Made by a program: the position numbers and the translations under genes. The notes under the pieces were generated by a model. It did no database searches. It was not told the origin of the DNA and saw only the letters and a list, made by a program, of their open reading frames with translations. From Neotabrizicola shimadae (GTDB lineage: Bacteria > Pseudomonadota > Alphaproteobacteria > Rhodobacterales > Rhodobacteraceae): DNA of 64,000 bases. Location of the stretch: contig NZ_CP069370.1 of the NCBI RefSeq assembly GCF_019623905.1, positions 1,364,001 through 1,428,000 of the forward strand. The letters are read 5' to 3'. Shown here in pieces: positions 1-8,946 of the stretch (positions are counted from its first letter, which is position 1; each line of letters opens with the position of its first letter).

Positions 1-1
1 G

Positions 2-1444
2 TTCCAGCCCGTCGAACTCGACACGCTTGCCACGCTTCCCGGCCGGGTGGCGCTCATCACGGACGGGAATGCCAAGCCCGCGCTGGCCGCCCGGCTGAAC
101 CGGCTGACCAAGGGCGCACTCGCCCGGGCGCTTGGCTCTGACGCCTTCGGCAAGCTCAAGCCCGGCGAGTCGCTCGATCTGGCCTGGCCCGCGGGCATGG
201 CGGCCGAGGTGCTGCAACTCGTGCGCCTGCCGGCCCGCTGCGACGTGGCCACCGCCCGCAAGGCCGGCGCCGCCGTTGGCCGGGCACTCTCTCCCCAAGG
301 GACCACCGTCCTGGCCGGGGCGCATCGCCTTGCCGCCGACATCGCCTTCGGCCTGGCGCTGCGCGCCTATGATTTTCCGGTCTACAAGGGGGGCGAGCAG
401 AAGCTTCCGGGGCTCGTGACCGTGATCTGCGCGGCACCCGAGTCGGTGGCCGCCTCCGCCGCCCCGATGGCCGCCCTGGCCGAGGGAGTGTTCTTCACCC
501 GTGATCTGGTCAACGAACCGGCCAATGTGCTGACAACGGACGATTTTGCCGGACGTCTGGCCGCGATGCAGGACCTGGGGATCGAGGTAGAGATCCTGGA
601 AGAGGCCGATCTGGCAAAGCTCGGGATGCGCGCGCTTCTGGGTGTGGGGCAGGGGTCCGAAAGCCCCTCAAAGGTCGTGGTGATGCAGTGGCGCGGCGGC
701 GCCGAGGGTGCGGCGCCCCTGGCGCTCGTCGGCAAGGGGGTCTGCTTCGACACCGGCGGCATTTCCATCAAGCCGGCCCTCGGCATGGAAGAAATGACGA
801 TGGATATGGGCGGCGCCGGCGTCGTCTCTGGCGTCATGCGCGCACTGGCGCTGCGCAAGGCCAAGGCCAATGTCGTGGGTCTCGTCGGCCTCGTGGAAAA
901 CATGCCCGACGGTCGCGCGCAACGCCCCGGCGATATCGTCCGCTCGATGAAGGGCGACACGATCGAGGTGATCAACACCGATGCCGAAGGCCGTCTCGTC
1001 CTGGCCGATGTGCTCTGGTATGCGCAGGACCGCTTCAACCCGGTGGGCATGATCGACCTCGCCACACTGACCGGCGCGATCATCGTGGCGCTTGGAACCG
1101 AAAATGCAGGCGTGTTCTCGAACGACGATGCCCTGTGCGGCGATTTCCTGAAGGCCGCCGCTGCTGAGGGTGAGGGCGCCTGGCGGATGCCCATGGGCGA
1201 AGGCTATGACGCCAAGCTGAAAAGCCGGCTGGCCGACATGGTCAATTCCTGCGGCCGCGACGGCGGGTCGATCACCGCCGCCCAGTTCCTGCGCCGCTTC
1301 GTCAAGGACGAAACCCCCTGGATCCACCTCGACATCGCCGGGGTCACGCTGGCCAAATCCGATACGGCGCTGGCGCCCAAGGGGGCCACAGGCTGGGGCG
1401 TTCTGGCGCTGGACCGCCTGATCCGCGACCGTTTCGAAGGCTGA
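2..1444 (+). CDS. pepA: Leucyl aminopeptidase (M17 family), 5' end cut by window
   Basis: Cytosolic zinc/manganese aminopeptidase that removes N-terminal residues from peptides. The frame stays open to the left edge, so the true start lies outside the window; the in-frame GTG at 47 is unlikely to be the start because the upstream codons read as ordinary protein. The two M17 metal/active-site blocks are present: KGVCFDTGGISIKP (about codons 246-259 from position 2) and NTDAEGRLVLADVLWY. The C-terminal catalytic domain is complete and ends in a TGA that shares one base with the holC start (TGATG). Co-occurrence of pepA and holC is common in proteobacteria. The N-terminal M17 domain is partly missing only because of the window edge. 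Confidence 0.93.
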   Translation, partial: FQPVELDTLATLPGRVALITDGNAKPALAARLNRLTKGALARALGSDAFGKLKPGESLDLAWPAGMAAEVLQLVRLPARCDVATARKAGAAVGRALSPQGTTVLAGAHRLAADIAFGLALRAYDFPVYKGGEQKLPGLVTVICAAPESVAASAAPMAALAEGVFFTRDLVNEPANVLTTDDFAGRLAAMQDLGIEVEILEEADLAKLGMRALLGVGQGSESPSKVVVMQWRGGAEGAAPLALVGKGVCFDTGGISIKPALGMEEMTMDMGGAGVVSGVMRALALRKAKANVVGLVGLVENMPDGRAQRPGDIVRSMKGDTIEVINTDAEGRLVLADVLWYAQDRFNPVGMIDLATLTGAIIVALGTENAGVFSNDDALCGDFLKAAAAEGEGAWRMPMGEGYDAKLKSRLADMVNSCGRDGGSITAAQFLRRFVKDETPWIHLDIAGVTLAKSDTALAPKGATGWGVLALDRLIRDRFEG

Positions 1445-1917
1445 TGGGCGCGGCGCTCTTCTACCACCTGACACAGTCGGGCGCCGAAGACCTCATCGGC
1501 GCCACGCTCCTGCCGCGCGCCCTGTCGCGCGGCTGGCGCGTGATGCTGCGCGGCACCGATGCCCGGCGACTGGACTGGTGGGACGAACGACTCTGGCTCA
1601 ACCCCGAGGACGGCTTCCTCCCCCACGGTCGCGACACCGCCCCGAACGCCGCCCGCCAGCCTGTGCTCATCGGCGAGGGCCCGGCGCTGAACGGCGCGCA
1701 GGGGGTGATCCTCATCGACGGCGCCCAGACCGACGCAGCCGAGATCGCCGCCATGGAACGGGTCTGGATCGTCTTCGAAGGCGCCGATGCCGCTGCGGTG
1801 GAAGGCGCCCGCGCGCAATGGCGCCGCCTGGCCGCCGAGGGCGCCGGGATGGAATACTGGTCCGACGAAACCGGCCGCTGGCAGAAGAAAAGCGAGCGCC
1901 CCGCCACCGCCCCCTAG
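1444..1917 (+). CDS. holC: DNA polymerase III subunit chi
   Basis: Chi subunit of the replicative polymerase clamp-loader assembly; in the known family it links the psi/clamp loader to single-stranded-DNA-binding protein. The 157-residue product has the usual size and the family pattern: LTQSGAEDLIGATLLPRAL near the N terminus, WWDERLWLNPEDGFLPHG around residue 45, and a Rossmann-like core. The start overlaps the pepA stop by one base, which suggests translational coupling. The last dozen residues (Lys/Pro/Ala-rich) look disordered. The gene converges on the GNAT gene, with the stops overlapping by four bases. Confidence 0.9.
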   Translation: MGAALFYHLTQSGAEDLIGATLLPRALSRGWRVMLRGTDARRLDWWDERLWLNPEDGFLPHGRDTAPNAARQPVLIGEGPALNGAQGVILIDGAQTDAAEIAAMERVWIVFEGADAAAVEGARAQWRRLAAEGAGMEYWSDETGRWQKKSERPATAP

Positions 1918-2411
1918 GCCGGCCGCGCCAGCGCCAGATAGACGGAATCGCACCACTCGTCGCGCCACTGCATCGTGCGCTCCGCCCGGTGCGTCTCGAT
2001 GAAGCCCAGCTTTGCCAGCACCGCCAGCGACCCCGCGTTGCGCGGATCCACCTCGGCCACCAGCCGCTCCATCCCATGCGTGGCGAACAGATGCGCGACC
2101 ACGGCCCGCATCGCTTCGACCGCATAGCCCTGGCCCCAGTGATCCGGGTGGATCAGGTAGCCCACCTCGGGCAACTGCCAGGCCCCGGCCTTGCCGATCA
2201 CCCGGCCTTCCAACGTCACCACGAAATCGTCCGACGGATGCGGCGGCGCCAGCATCCGGCCCAGCCAGACCCGCGTCTCCTCCAGCGTCTCGTGTTCGGG
2301 CGTCGACCAGTAGCGCATCGCCTCCGGCCGGCGCAGGCAGTCGTGCAGCGCCTCAAGGTCGCTCTCCCGCGCGCGGCGCAGCACCAGCCGCTCGGTGACC
2401 AGCTCCGTCAT
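1914..2411 (-). CDS. GNAT family N-acetyltransferase (RimJ/RimL-like)
   Basis: Predicted acetyl-CoA-dependent N-acetyltransferase of 165 residues. It begins MTELVTERLVLRRA, the typical RimJ/RimL-type N terminus, and has the acetyl-CoA loop in the segment HPDHWGQGYAVEAMRAVV (about residues 88-105), followed by VDPRNAGSLAVLAKLGF, the usual motif B. The frame is open much further upstream, but that part is antisense to the acylase gene; the ATG at 2411 overlaps the acylase stop as ATGA, so the pair is probably co-translated. Substrate cannot be inferred; ribosomal-protein or small-amine acetylation are both possible. Confidence 0.85.
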   Translation of the reverse strand: MTELVTERLVLRRARESDLEALHDCLRRPEAMRYWSTPEHETLEETRVWLGRMLAPPHPSDDFVVTLEGRVIGKAGAWQLPEVGYLIHPDHWGQGYAVEAMRAVVAHLFATHGMERLVAEVDPRNAGSLAVLAKLGFIETHRAERTMQWRDEWCDSVYLALARPA

Positions 2412-4873
2412 TCCGGCCTCAGCGTGCTGATCCCCACCGCCGCCGCCCGCGCAAGCTCCGGGTCCAGCGACATCGGCACATATTCCCCGCGCCGCCACAA
2501 CTCGCCCAGGTCGTCGTAGTGCCGGCTCAACGGATGCCCCGATTGCCCGGTCGAGATGATGAAGACCGACGAATCCGGATCCGAGAAATCGTAGACCCCG
2601 CGATACCCCGCCCCATGCACGTTCAGGTAAGGGTTCGGCCCCTCGCCGGCCAGCCGGCCCACCTGCAACGTGTCGCCGTCGCCGCTGGTCGATTGCCGGA
2701 TGTTCACCAGATGGCGCAGCACCGGCACCTTGCCCAGCACCGGGTGGTCCTGCGCCGCCTGGTGCGCATCGCCCCATCGCCAGCTTTCGATCGCCGGGCC
2801 ATAGGTCTCGGTCAGCTGCAACAGCGCATCGCTCAGCGCCATCCGCGCGATGTCGGTGCAGGTCTCCACCGCGGCCGACTGGATGATGTCGCACCAGACC
2901 GAAGCCCCGCCCTGGTTGCGGAACACCCGCTCGATGAAGACCGGCTGCAATTGCGTGAACCGGTCGGCCAGGGGCCCCAGTTCGTCGCGGATCAGGCGTT
3001 CCTGCAAGGCCCGCATCCAGGCGCGATAGATCAGCGGCTCCGGCAGGTGCTCGTTCATCTCGCCGTTCCACTCCGCCAGCATCTGGAGCGCCTGCTGGCT
3101 CTGCCGTTCCGGGGTTCCCGCCGGCGCCAGCTCGCCCGTGAACCACAGATCCGCCCCCACCAGCGGCAACAGCGCGCGCGCCGTGGGCGACACCGTGTCC
3201 AACTGCGCCTCGATGAAACTTTCGCGTGTATGCACCTCGCGCGCCTTCATCAGCGTCAGCCACCGCTTGATGCGCTGCGTGTCGATCCAGTCATAGGTCA
3301 CATGCAGCGGGAAGGGCCGGTCGATCAGCTTGTTGTTGGTATTGCCCAGGATACCCGTGGCCGGATCGGCAAAGCGCGGGTTGTCTTCAAAGGGCAGCAT
3401 CCCCTGCCAGCGGTTCGCGGCAATCCAGCCCGGCTGCGGAAGGCGGCCCTTGCTCTGGCTCGCCGGGTCGCGCGCCGGCATCCGGCCCACCACCTGCAAG
3501 GCAATACCCTGCTTGTCGGCCAGCATCAGGTTCTGCACCGGCGTCACGAAATCCCGCGCGGCCTCCAGCGCCGCCGCCACCGACCCCGCCCGCATCACCC
3601 CCATCAGCGCCGTCATCGACCGGTCGGCCGGGTCAAACGCCGTCCATGCCAAGGCCGCCACATGGCCCGCGGGCGTCACCCCGGCCAGGTTGAAATGCGA
3701 TCCGGGCAGAACAGCCCCGTTGTCGGTCCAGCGCAGGGTCACGGTCACCGGATCGGCATCCTTCACCGTGATGATCGACCGCCGCGTCTCGAATGCCTTC
3801 CAGCCATCGGGCGTCTCGTATTGCTCGGGATTGTCGGGGTTCAGCTTCTCGATGAAGAAGTCCTGCACGTCCGCGCCGGTCGTGGTCAGACCCCAGCCCA
3901 GAACATCCGACCGCCCGACGATCACCGCCGGTATCCCCGGCACCGTCGCGCCGATCACATCCCCCGTCGTCAGGTGCAACCGCGCCAGGTACCAGATCGA
4001 GGGGGCCGAGAAATCCAGGTGCGGATCATTGGCCAGAAGCGAACCGCCAGCGGCCGAGCGCGCGGGCGCCGCCGCCCAGGCATTCGAGGCCCCGCCAAAA
4101 CCGCCCTCGGGCATCAGCCCAAGAGGCAGGTGCGCCGGTCCCGCCTCCGCCTGGCGCACCGGCAGGGTCGCCCCCGGAAAAAGGCTCGCATAATCCGGCA
4201 GCGCGGCAATCGGCTGGTCGGGATCATCGGGCAGGATGTCGGCCAGCCGCTCCGGCGACAGGATCATCGCCATCTCGGCGCGCAGTACTTCGGCCTCTGC
4301 GGCATGAGACACCGAAACCGACATCAGCTTCAGGATGGCGAGCGAATCCGCAGGCTGCCATGCCGCAATCTCGGGCGAGAAAAGAAAGAACTCGGGCGCG
4401 CCCCGCCCGCGCGCCCCGGCGTTCACCTGCTCGATCCAGGCATTCACGCCCTGCGCATAGGCGTCCAGCGCCGCCTTGGTGTAATCGTCCTGAACCTCCA
4501 CCGATTGCGTCGCCTGCGAGTAGAAGTCGAAGCGGCGCATCAGTTCATCGCTTTTCAGCGTGGCCGAACCGAAGATCTCGGACAGACGCCCCTGCACGGT
4601 GCGGCGCATCACCGTCATCTGCCACAGCCGGTCCTGCGCATGGGCAAAGCCCAGGGCAAAATACACGTCGTCATCGGCGGTGCCGAAGATATGTGGCACG
4701 TCGTCGTTGTTCCGCACGATCTCGACCGGGGCCGAGATACCGGCCACGGTGAAATCCTCGCTGTAGTCGGGCAACGACCGCGACAGGAAATAGTAGGTGA
4801 TCGCCAGCGCCGCCACGGCCAGCAACGCAAGGCCGGTGAAGATCCGCAGCAGCCAGCGGAAAAGCGTCAGCAT
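2408..4873 (-). CDS. Penicillin acylase family protein (Ntn hydrolase)
   Basis: Self-processing N-terminal-nucleophile amidohydrolase. An N-terminal hydrophobic segment (residues 12-30) acts as signal or anchor, so the enzyme is exported. The alpha-chain region follows, then the cleavage site GGASNAW, where Ser263 would become the free N-terminal nucleophile of the beta chain, and the NDPHLDF block shortly after. The length (821 residues) is normal for the family. Known members hydrolyse penicillins, cephalosporin side chains or acyl-homoserine lactones, so quorum quenching is possible but not shown. It is the upstream gene of the GNAT pair, sharing ATGA at its stop. Confidence 0.88.
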   Translation of the reverse strand: MLTLFRWLLRIFTGLALLAVAALAITYYFLSRSLPDYSEDFTVAGISAPVEIVRNNDDVPHIFGTADDDVYFALGFAHAQDRLWQMTVMRRTVQGRLSEIFGSATLKSDELMRRFDFYSQATQSVEVQDDYTKAALDAYAQGVNAWIEQVNAGARGRGAPEFFLFSPEIAAWQPADSLAILKLMSVSVSHAAEAEVLRAEMAMILSPERLADILPDDPDQPIAALPDYASLFPGATLPVRQAEAGPAHLPLGLMPEGGFGGASNAWAAAPARSAAGGSLLANDPHLDFSAPSIWYLARLHLTTGDVIGATVPGIPAVIVGRSDVLGWGLTTTGADVQDFFIEKLNPDNPEQYETPDGWKAFETRRSIITVKDADPVTVTLRWTDNGAVLPGSHFNLAGVTPAGHVAALAWTAFDPADRSMTALMGVMRAGSVAAALEAARDFVTPVQNLMLADKQGIALQVVGRMPARDPASQSKGRLPQPGWIAANRWQGMLPFEDNPRFADPATGILGNTNNKLIDRPFPLHVTYDWIDTQRIKRWLTLMKAREVHTRESFIEAQLDTVSPTARALLPLVGADLWFTGELAPAGTPERQSQQALQMLAEWNGEMNEHLPEPLIYRAWMRALQERLIRDELGPLADRFTQLQPVFIERVFRNQGGASVWCDIIQSAAVETCTDIARMALSDALLQLTETYGPAIESWRWGDAHQAAQDHPVLGKVPVLRHLVNIRQSTSGDGDTLQVGRLAGEGPNPYLNVHGAGYRGVYDFSDPDSSVFIISTGQSGHPLSRHYDDLGELWRRGEYVPMSLDPELARAAAVGISTLRPE

Positions 4874-4951
4874 GGGCGATCCTTGACCTCGCGATTGGCA
4901 TGGGTTCCTAGTCCAAGTTCACAGGGGTGGCAATTGCAGGAGGCGATCACG

Positions 4952-5824
4952 ATGGCGCGGGTGGCATTTCTGGGCTTGGGCGTGATGGGCTTTCCGATGG
5001 CGGGCCATCTGGCCGCAAAGGGGCATCAGGTCACGGTCTACAACCGCAGTGCGGCCAAGGCTGCCGCCTGGGTGGCGCGGCACGGCGGCACATCGGCCGC
5101 CACGCCGCGCGAAGCGGCGGCGGGGGCCGACTTCGTGATGGCCTGTGTCGGCAATGACGACGATCTGCGCGCGGTCTGCCTTGGCCCCGACGGCGCCTTT
5201 GCCGGGATGGGTCAGGGCGCGGTCTTCGTCGACCACACCACGGTTTCCGCGCAGGTGACGCGGGAACTTGCCGAAATCGCGCGTGCCCAGGGAAAGGGCT
5301 TCGTCGATGCGCCGGTCTCGGGCGGGCAGGCGGGGGCCGAGAATGGTGCCCTGTCCATCATGTGCGGCGGGACCGAGGCCGACTATGCTCTGGCCGAGCC
5401 GGTGATGGCATCCTATGCCCGCATCTGCCGCCGTCTGGGCGACAGCGGCGCGGGGCAGATCGCCAAGATGATGAACCAGATCTGCATCGCCGGCCTCGTT
5501 CAGGGCCTGGCCGAGGCGCTGCATTTCGGCCAAAAGGCCGGCATGGACGGCGCCGCCGTGGTCGAGGTCATCAGCCAGGGCGCCGCCGGCAGCTGGCAGA
5601 TGGTGAACCGCCACAAGACCATGCTGGAAGGCAAGTTCGATTTCGGCTTCGCGGTGGACTGGATGCGCAAGGATCTTGGCATCTGCCTGTCCACCGCCGA
5701 CGAAATCGGCGCCAGCCTGCCAGTGACGGCGCTGGTGGACCAGTTCTACAAGGACGTCCAGCGCATGGGCGGCGGCAGGGGCGACACCTCCTCGCTGATC
5801 CGCCGCCTGAACGAAATCGGCTGA
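4952..5824 (+). CDS. NAD(P)-dependent beta-hydroxyacid dehydrogenase (3-hydroxyisobutyrate dehydrogenase/GarR family)
   Basis: Oxidoreductase of 290 residues acting on a beta-hydroxyacid. It begins MARVAFLGLGVMGFPMAGHL, the GxGxxG dinucleotide fold with the family's MG-P-A-L signature. The substrate block DAPVSGGQAGAENG lies near residues 120-135, and GSGAGQIAKMMNQ carries the catalytic Lys at about residue 172. The ATG at 4952 is chosen because CAGGAGG ends a few bases upstream; the open frame to its left is antisense to the acylase gene. 3-Hydroxyisobutyrate (valine catabolism), tartronate semialdehyde and related substrates cannot be separated from sequence alone. It is transcribed divergently from the acylase. 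Confidence 0.86.
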   Translation: MARVAFLGLGVMGFPMAGHLAAKGHQVTVYNRSAAKAAAWVARHGGTSAATPREAAAGADFVMACVGNDDDLRAVCLGPDGAFAGMGQGAVFVDHTTVSAQVTRELAEIARAQGKGFVDAPVSGGQAGAENGALSIMCGGTEADYALAEPVMASYARICRRLGDSGAGQIAKMMNQICIAGLVQGLAEALHFGQKAGMDGAAVVEVISQGAAGSWQMVNRHKTMLEGKFDFGFAVDWMRKDLGICLSTADEIGASLPVTALVDQFYKDVQRMGGGRGDTSSLIRRLNEIG

Positions 5825-5857
5825 AGAAAGGGTCATGTGTCGGAAGTCCTGAAACGG

Positions 5858-5878
5858 CGATCCTTCGCGGAAGGATCG
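5858..5878. terminator. Hairpin after the dehydrogenase gene
   Basis: Perfect 9-bp inverted repeat CGATCCTTC-GCG-GAAGGATCG starting 34 bases after the stop of the beta-hydroxyacid dehydrogenase gene. No U-tract follows, so it may be a processing or Rho-assisted 3' structure rather than an intrinsic terminator. Confidence 0.45.
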
Positions 5879-6219
5879 TCAAAGCCGGGGTTCGGGCTTG
5901 CAAGAGCACCTGCACCGGTCGGGAATCGCAGTCCCTGCAAACCGGTCGCTTGCTGCCAACAGGTGAGGTCCGCCGACAGGCGGATCCTTCAAGGACCTGT
6001 CGCGGCAGAACAGCCGGACCAGCAAGGCGACGGGTCGGCGCAAGACGCGACCCCGCATCACCCTTCGCCGCGCACCAAGACGCGCTGCGCTATCCGGGCG
6101 TCGGACGAGGCATGGTGCAGGCGCAGGTCTGCGACCGCAATCCCGCTGCACTGCTGTCGGTGTTGTTCGGCGACCTCGTCAGCGCGGTCGCGTCCACCAT
6201 CCCCAGGCATCGTGAAGTG
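5879..6219. other. Intergenic stretch with no supported gene
   Basis: Between the hairpin and repeat copy A no reading frame has family-like sequence, a ribosome binding site and a sensible start together. Several frames are open only because of high GC. Short inverted and direct motifs (two ACCGGTC copies about 30 bases apart, near 5915 and 5942) are visible. It could hold a small RNA or a decayed gene; nothing specific can be supported. Confidence 0.4.
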
Positions 6220-6292
6220 TTAAGTCCAAGTTAAGACGCTTCCGTAACGCATTGAAATCATTAAGTCCGAGGGGGCGTCCGAGCTCGGACGC
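6220..6292 (+). repeat. 73-bp three-box dispersed repeat, copy A
   Basis: First of three copies of the same 73-bp element. Box 1 is TTAAGTCCAAGTTAA (6220-6234), box 2 ATTGAAATCATT (6251-6262) and box 3 the 18-bp perfect palindrome GCGTCCGAGCTCGGACGC (6275-6292). The two spacers of 16 and 12 bases vary in sequence but not in length between copies. Box 3 ends one base from the stop of the convergent retropepsin gene and could act as its 3' hairpin. Confidence 0.9.
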
Positions 6293-6293
6293 C

Positions 6294-6869
6294 TCACCGG
6301 GCCAGCACCATGGTCCCCTTGTCGATGGTCACCGTGAAGCCCCTCAGGTAGTCCATCCCCAGAAGCGAGCCGAACATCTCCCCCTCGTTGACCCAGGCGG
6401 TCACGTTCCGGTCCTCGAAGGGCCCGACCGCCAGGCTGTCCAGCGTGACCCGGGCACTGCGGACCGGCCCGTTCGCCGTCTGGGCCACCCCGTCATAGAC
6501 CAGGGTCTCCAGGTCGATCCCGATCCTGCGGGCATCCTCCTTGGTCAGCACGATATTGGTGGCCCCGGTATCCACCATGAAGGTCACCCGCGTCCCGTCC
6601 ACCTCGGCCACCGGATAATAATGCCCATCGGGAGCCCGCGGGATCTCCAGCGACCCGGCACCGGTCACCTGCTGGAACCCCCCGATCTGCCCCCGCATGT
6701 CCTGCCACAGCCCGTAGCCGACCATCACCGCCAGGAAGATCATCGCCCAGGCCAGCAGCGTCCGCACAGCCGCCCCTAGGCGCCGGCGGTACTCGACCAT
6801 GACCCAGCCCCCGATGAACATCAGCAAGAGCACAAGATAGGCCACGCGGCCCAGGGTATCGCCATCCAT
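6294..6869 (-). CDS. Membrane-anchored retropepsin-like aspartic protease (TIGR02281/clan AA family)
   Basis: 191-residue predicted aspartic protease. Two hydrophobic segments (about residues 8-24 and 36-54) anchor it in the inner membrane. The soluble domain carries the single catalytic motif FMVDTGATNIVL with Asp100, as in retropepsins that work as homodimers, and ends in the flap/dimer strands SLLGMDYLRGFTVTIDKG. The known family is common in alphaproteobacteria and related to SpoIIGA/retroviral folds, with mostly unknown substrates. It lies downstream of the ABC-F gene on the same strand with a 54-base gap. Repeat copy A directly follows its stop. Confidence 0.86.
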   Translation of the reverse strand: MDGDTLGRVAYLVLLLMFIGGWVMVEYRRRLGAAVRTLLAWAMIFLAVMVGYGLWQDMRGQIGGFQQVTGAGSLEIPRAPDGHYYPVAEVDGTRVTFMVDTGATNIVLTKEDARRIGIDLETLVYDGVAQTANGPVRSARVTLDSLAVGPFEDRNVTAWVNEGEMFGSLLGMDYLRGFTVTIDKGTMVLAR

Positions 6870-6923
6870 CCACGGCCCTCCGGTTCCTGCCCGATATGGG
6901 GGCGGCCCCGCCGCTGCTCAAGC

Positions 6924-8777
6924 TCAGCCGCCCGCCGCCGCCTCCAGCCGCTCTTGCGCCCTCAGCCACAGCGCCTCGGCCCGGTCCAACCCCTCCATGA
7001 CCTCGGCATACTTGCGGTTCCAGGTCTCCAACTCGCCCGCCTTGGCATCCTCATACAGAGCCGGATCCGCCAGCTTGGTCGCCAGCCGGTCCCGCATGTC
7101 GTTCAGCTTCTCCAGCCGCTCCTCGCATTTGCGGACCTCGGCCTTCAGCGCAAGGATTTCGTCACGGCTGGCCTTGCGCGGCTTTTCCACGGGCTTCGCC
7201 GCGACCTTCGGGTCGTCATCTGACGACAGAAGCATCCGGCGGTAGGCTTCCAGGTCTTCGGTATAGGGCGTGACCGTGCCGCCCTTCACCAGCCAGAGCC
7301 GGTCCGCCACCAGCGACAGAAGGTGCATGTCGTGGCTGACCAGGATCACCGCGCCCGAGTACTCCGTCAGCGCCTCGACAAGCGCCTCGCGGCTCTCGAT
7401 ATCCAGGTGGTTGGTCGGCTCGTCCAGGATCAGCAGGTGCGGCGCGTCGATGGTGGCCAGCAGCAGCGAAAGCCGCGCCTTCTGCCCGCCCGAAAGCCGA
7501 CCCACGACCGTTTCGGCCTGATCCGCCATCAGCCCGAACCCGGCCAGCCGCGCCCGCAGCTTGGCCTGACCTTCTTCCGGCCGCACCCGCATGACATGCT
7601 GCAGCGGCGTCTCGTCGATGTGAAGCTCGTCCACCTGATGCTGGGCGAAATAGCCGATCCTCAGCTTCGAGGATCGCACGATCCGGCCTTCGCTCGGCTC
7701 CAGCTTGCCGGCCAACAGCTTTGACAGCGTGGACTTGCCTTCCCCGTTTCGGCCCAGAAGCGCGATGCGGTCGTCCTGGTCGATGCGCAGCGACAGACGT
7801 CGCAGAACAGGCGGGCCACCATAGCCGACCGCGCCGTTTTCCAGCGTGATGATCGGCGGCGAAAGTTCTTCGGGCTCGGGGAAGGTGAACACCACCTTCT
7901 TCGCCTCTTCGGGCGCGATGATGGGCGTGAGCTTTTCCAGCATCTTCACCCGGCTTTGCGCTTGCGCGGCCTTGGTGGCCTTTGCCTTGAAGCGGTCGAC
8001 AAAGCTTTGCAGATGGGCGCGCCGGGCCTCTACCTTCTTGGCCTCGGCCGCCTGCAGCGCGCGGCGCTCGGCAAACTGGCGGGCGAACTGGTCATAGCCG
8101 CCCTGCCAGTAGGTCAGCTTGCGGTTGTCCAGGTGCAGGATGCCTTGCACGGCGCGGTTCAGAAGGCCCCGGTCATGGCTGATGATGATGACGGTGTGCG
8201 GGTATTTCTGGAGATAGCTTTCCAGCCAGAGCGCGCCCTCGAGGTCGAGGTAGTTGGTCGGCTCGTCCAGAAGCAGATAGTCGGGCTGCGCGAAGAGGAC
8301 ACCTGCCAGTGCCACGCGCATCCGCCAGCCGCCCGAGAAATCCGAACAGGGCCGGGCCTGCGCTTCGGTGTCGAAGCCAAGACCGCGCAGGATGGCAGAG
8401 GCGCGGCCCTCGGCCGACCAGGCGTCGATGTCCGACAGACGGTGCTGGATTTCGGCGATGCGGTGCGGGTCGCTTGCGGTTTCCGCTTCGGCCATAAGGC
8501 TCGCGCGTTCGGTGTCGGCGGCCAGTACGGTATTGAGAAGCGAGACATCCGAGGACGGCACCTCCTGCGCCACGCCGCCGATGCGGGCGCGAACAGGCAT
8601 CAGGATCTCGCCGCCCTCCAGCACCAGTTCGCCCCGGATCAGCTTGAAGAGCGTGGTCTTGCCAGCGCCGTTGCGGCCGACAAGGCCGACCTTGTGACCG
8701 GTTGGGATGGTGGCCGAGGCGCCCTCGAACAGAGGCCGGCCTTCCACGGAATAGGAGATGTTGTCGATGCGCAGCAT
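6924..8777 (-). CDS. ABC-F family ATPase (YheS/Uup type)
   Basis: Soluble twin-ATPase of 617 residues without membrane segments; ABC-F proteins act on the ribosomal E-site region or in translation quality control. ABC domain 1 begins MLRIDNISYSVEGRPLFEG with Walker A GRNGAGKTTLF, signature SDFSGGWRMRV and Walker B YLLLDEPTNYLDL. Domain 2 has GRNGEGKSTLSKLL, LSGGQKARL and LLILDEPTNHLD. A charged linker rich in Lys/Arg/Ala (FKAKATKAAQAQSRVKMLEK) separates them and a coiled-coil C-terminal extension (about residues 535-610) follows. The ATG at 8777 fits the fold; the longer open frame runs into the divergent ndk region and is rejected. Confidence 0.92.
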   Translation of the reverse strand: MLRIDNISYSVEGRPLFEGASATIPTGHKVGLVGRNGAGKTTLFKLIRGELVLEGGEILMPVRARIGGVAQEVPSSDVSLLNTVLAADTERASLMAEAETASDPHRIAEIQHRLSDIDAWSAEGRASAILRGLGFDTEAQARPCSDFSGGWRMRVALAGVLFAQPDYLLLDEPTNYLDLEGALWLESYLQKYPHTVIIISHDRGLLNRAVQGILHLDNRKLTYWQGGYDQFARQFAERRALQAAEAKKVEARRAHLQSFVDRFKAKATKAAQAQSRVKMLEKLTPIIAPEEAKKVVFTFPEPEELSPPIITLENGAVGYGGPPVLRRLSLRIDQDDRIALLGRNGEGKSTLSKLLAGKLEPSEGRIVRSSKLRIGYFAQHQVDELHIDETPLQHVMRVRPEEGQAKLRARLAGFGLMADQAETVVGRLSGGQKARLSLLLATIDAPHLLILDEPTNHLDIESREALVEALTEYSGAVILVSHDMHLLSLVADRLWLVKGGTVTPYTEDLEAYRRMLLSSDDDPKVAAKPVEKPRKASRDEILALKAEVRKCEERLEKLNDMRDRLATKLADPALYEDAKAGELETWNRKYAEVMEGLDRAEALWLRAQERLEAAAGG

Positions 8778-8946
8778 GGGCGGGGCTTGCCGCAAGCGGG
8801 GGGCAAGGTCAATGGCGGGCGGCGCGATGCCCCCCTCGTGCCAAGCCATCGGCGCGGGGGTTTTCAAGCCGGGGGGCGCATGGTAGCAGGGCCGCGCATT
8901 TCCGGGGCGGGCAGGGGCCTTCCCCCCAGACACAAGGACGCCGAAA

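Noticed and set aside
2519-4951. Very long plus-strand open frame opposite the penicillin acylase gene
   Set aside because: Arg/Pro/His-rich composition typical of a high-GC antisense shadow; the dehydrogenase gene at its end has its own ribosome binding site and start at 4952.
5837-6223. 128-codon plus-strand frame in the 5.8-6.2 kb gap
   Set aside because: No ribosome binding site, no family-like sequence and strong Arg/Ser/Ala bias; looks like random high-GC open frame.
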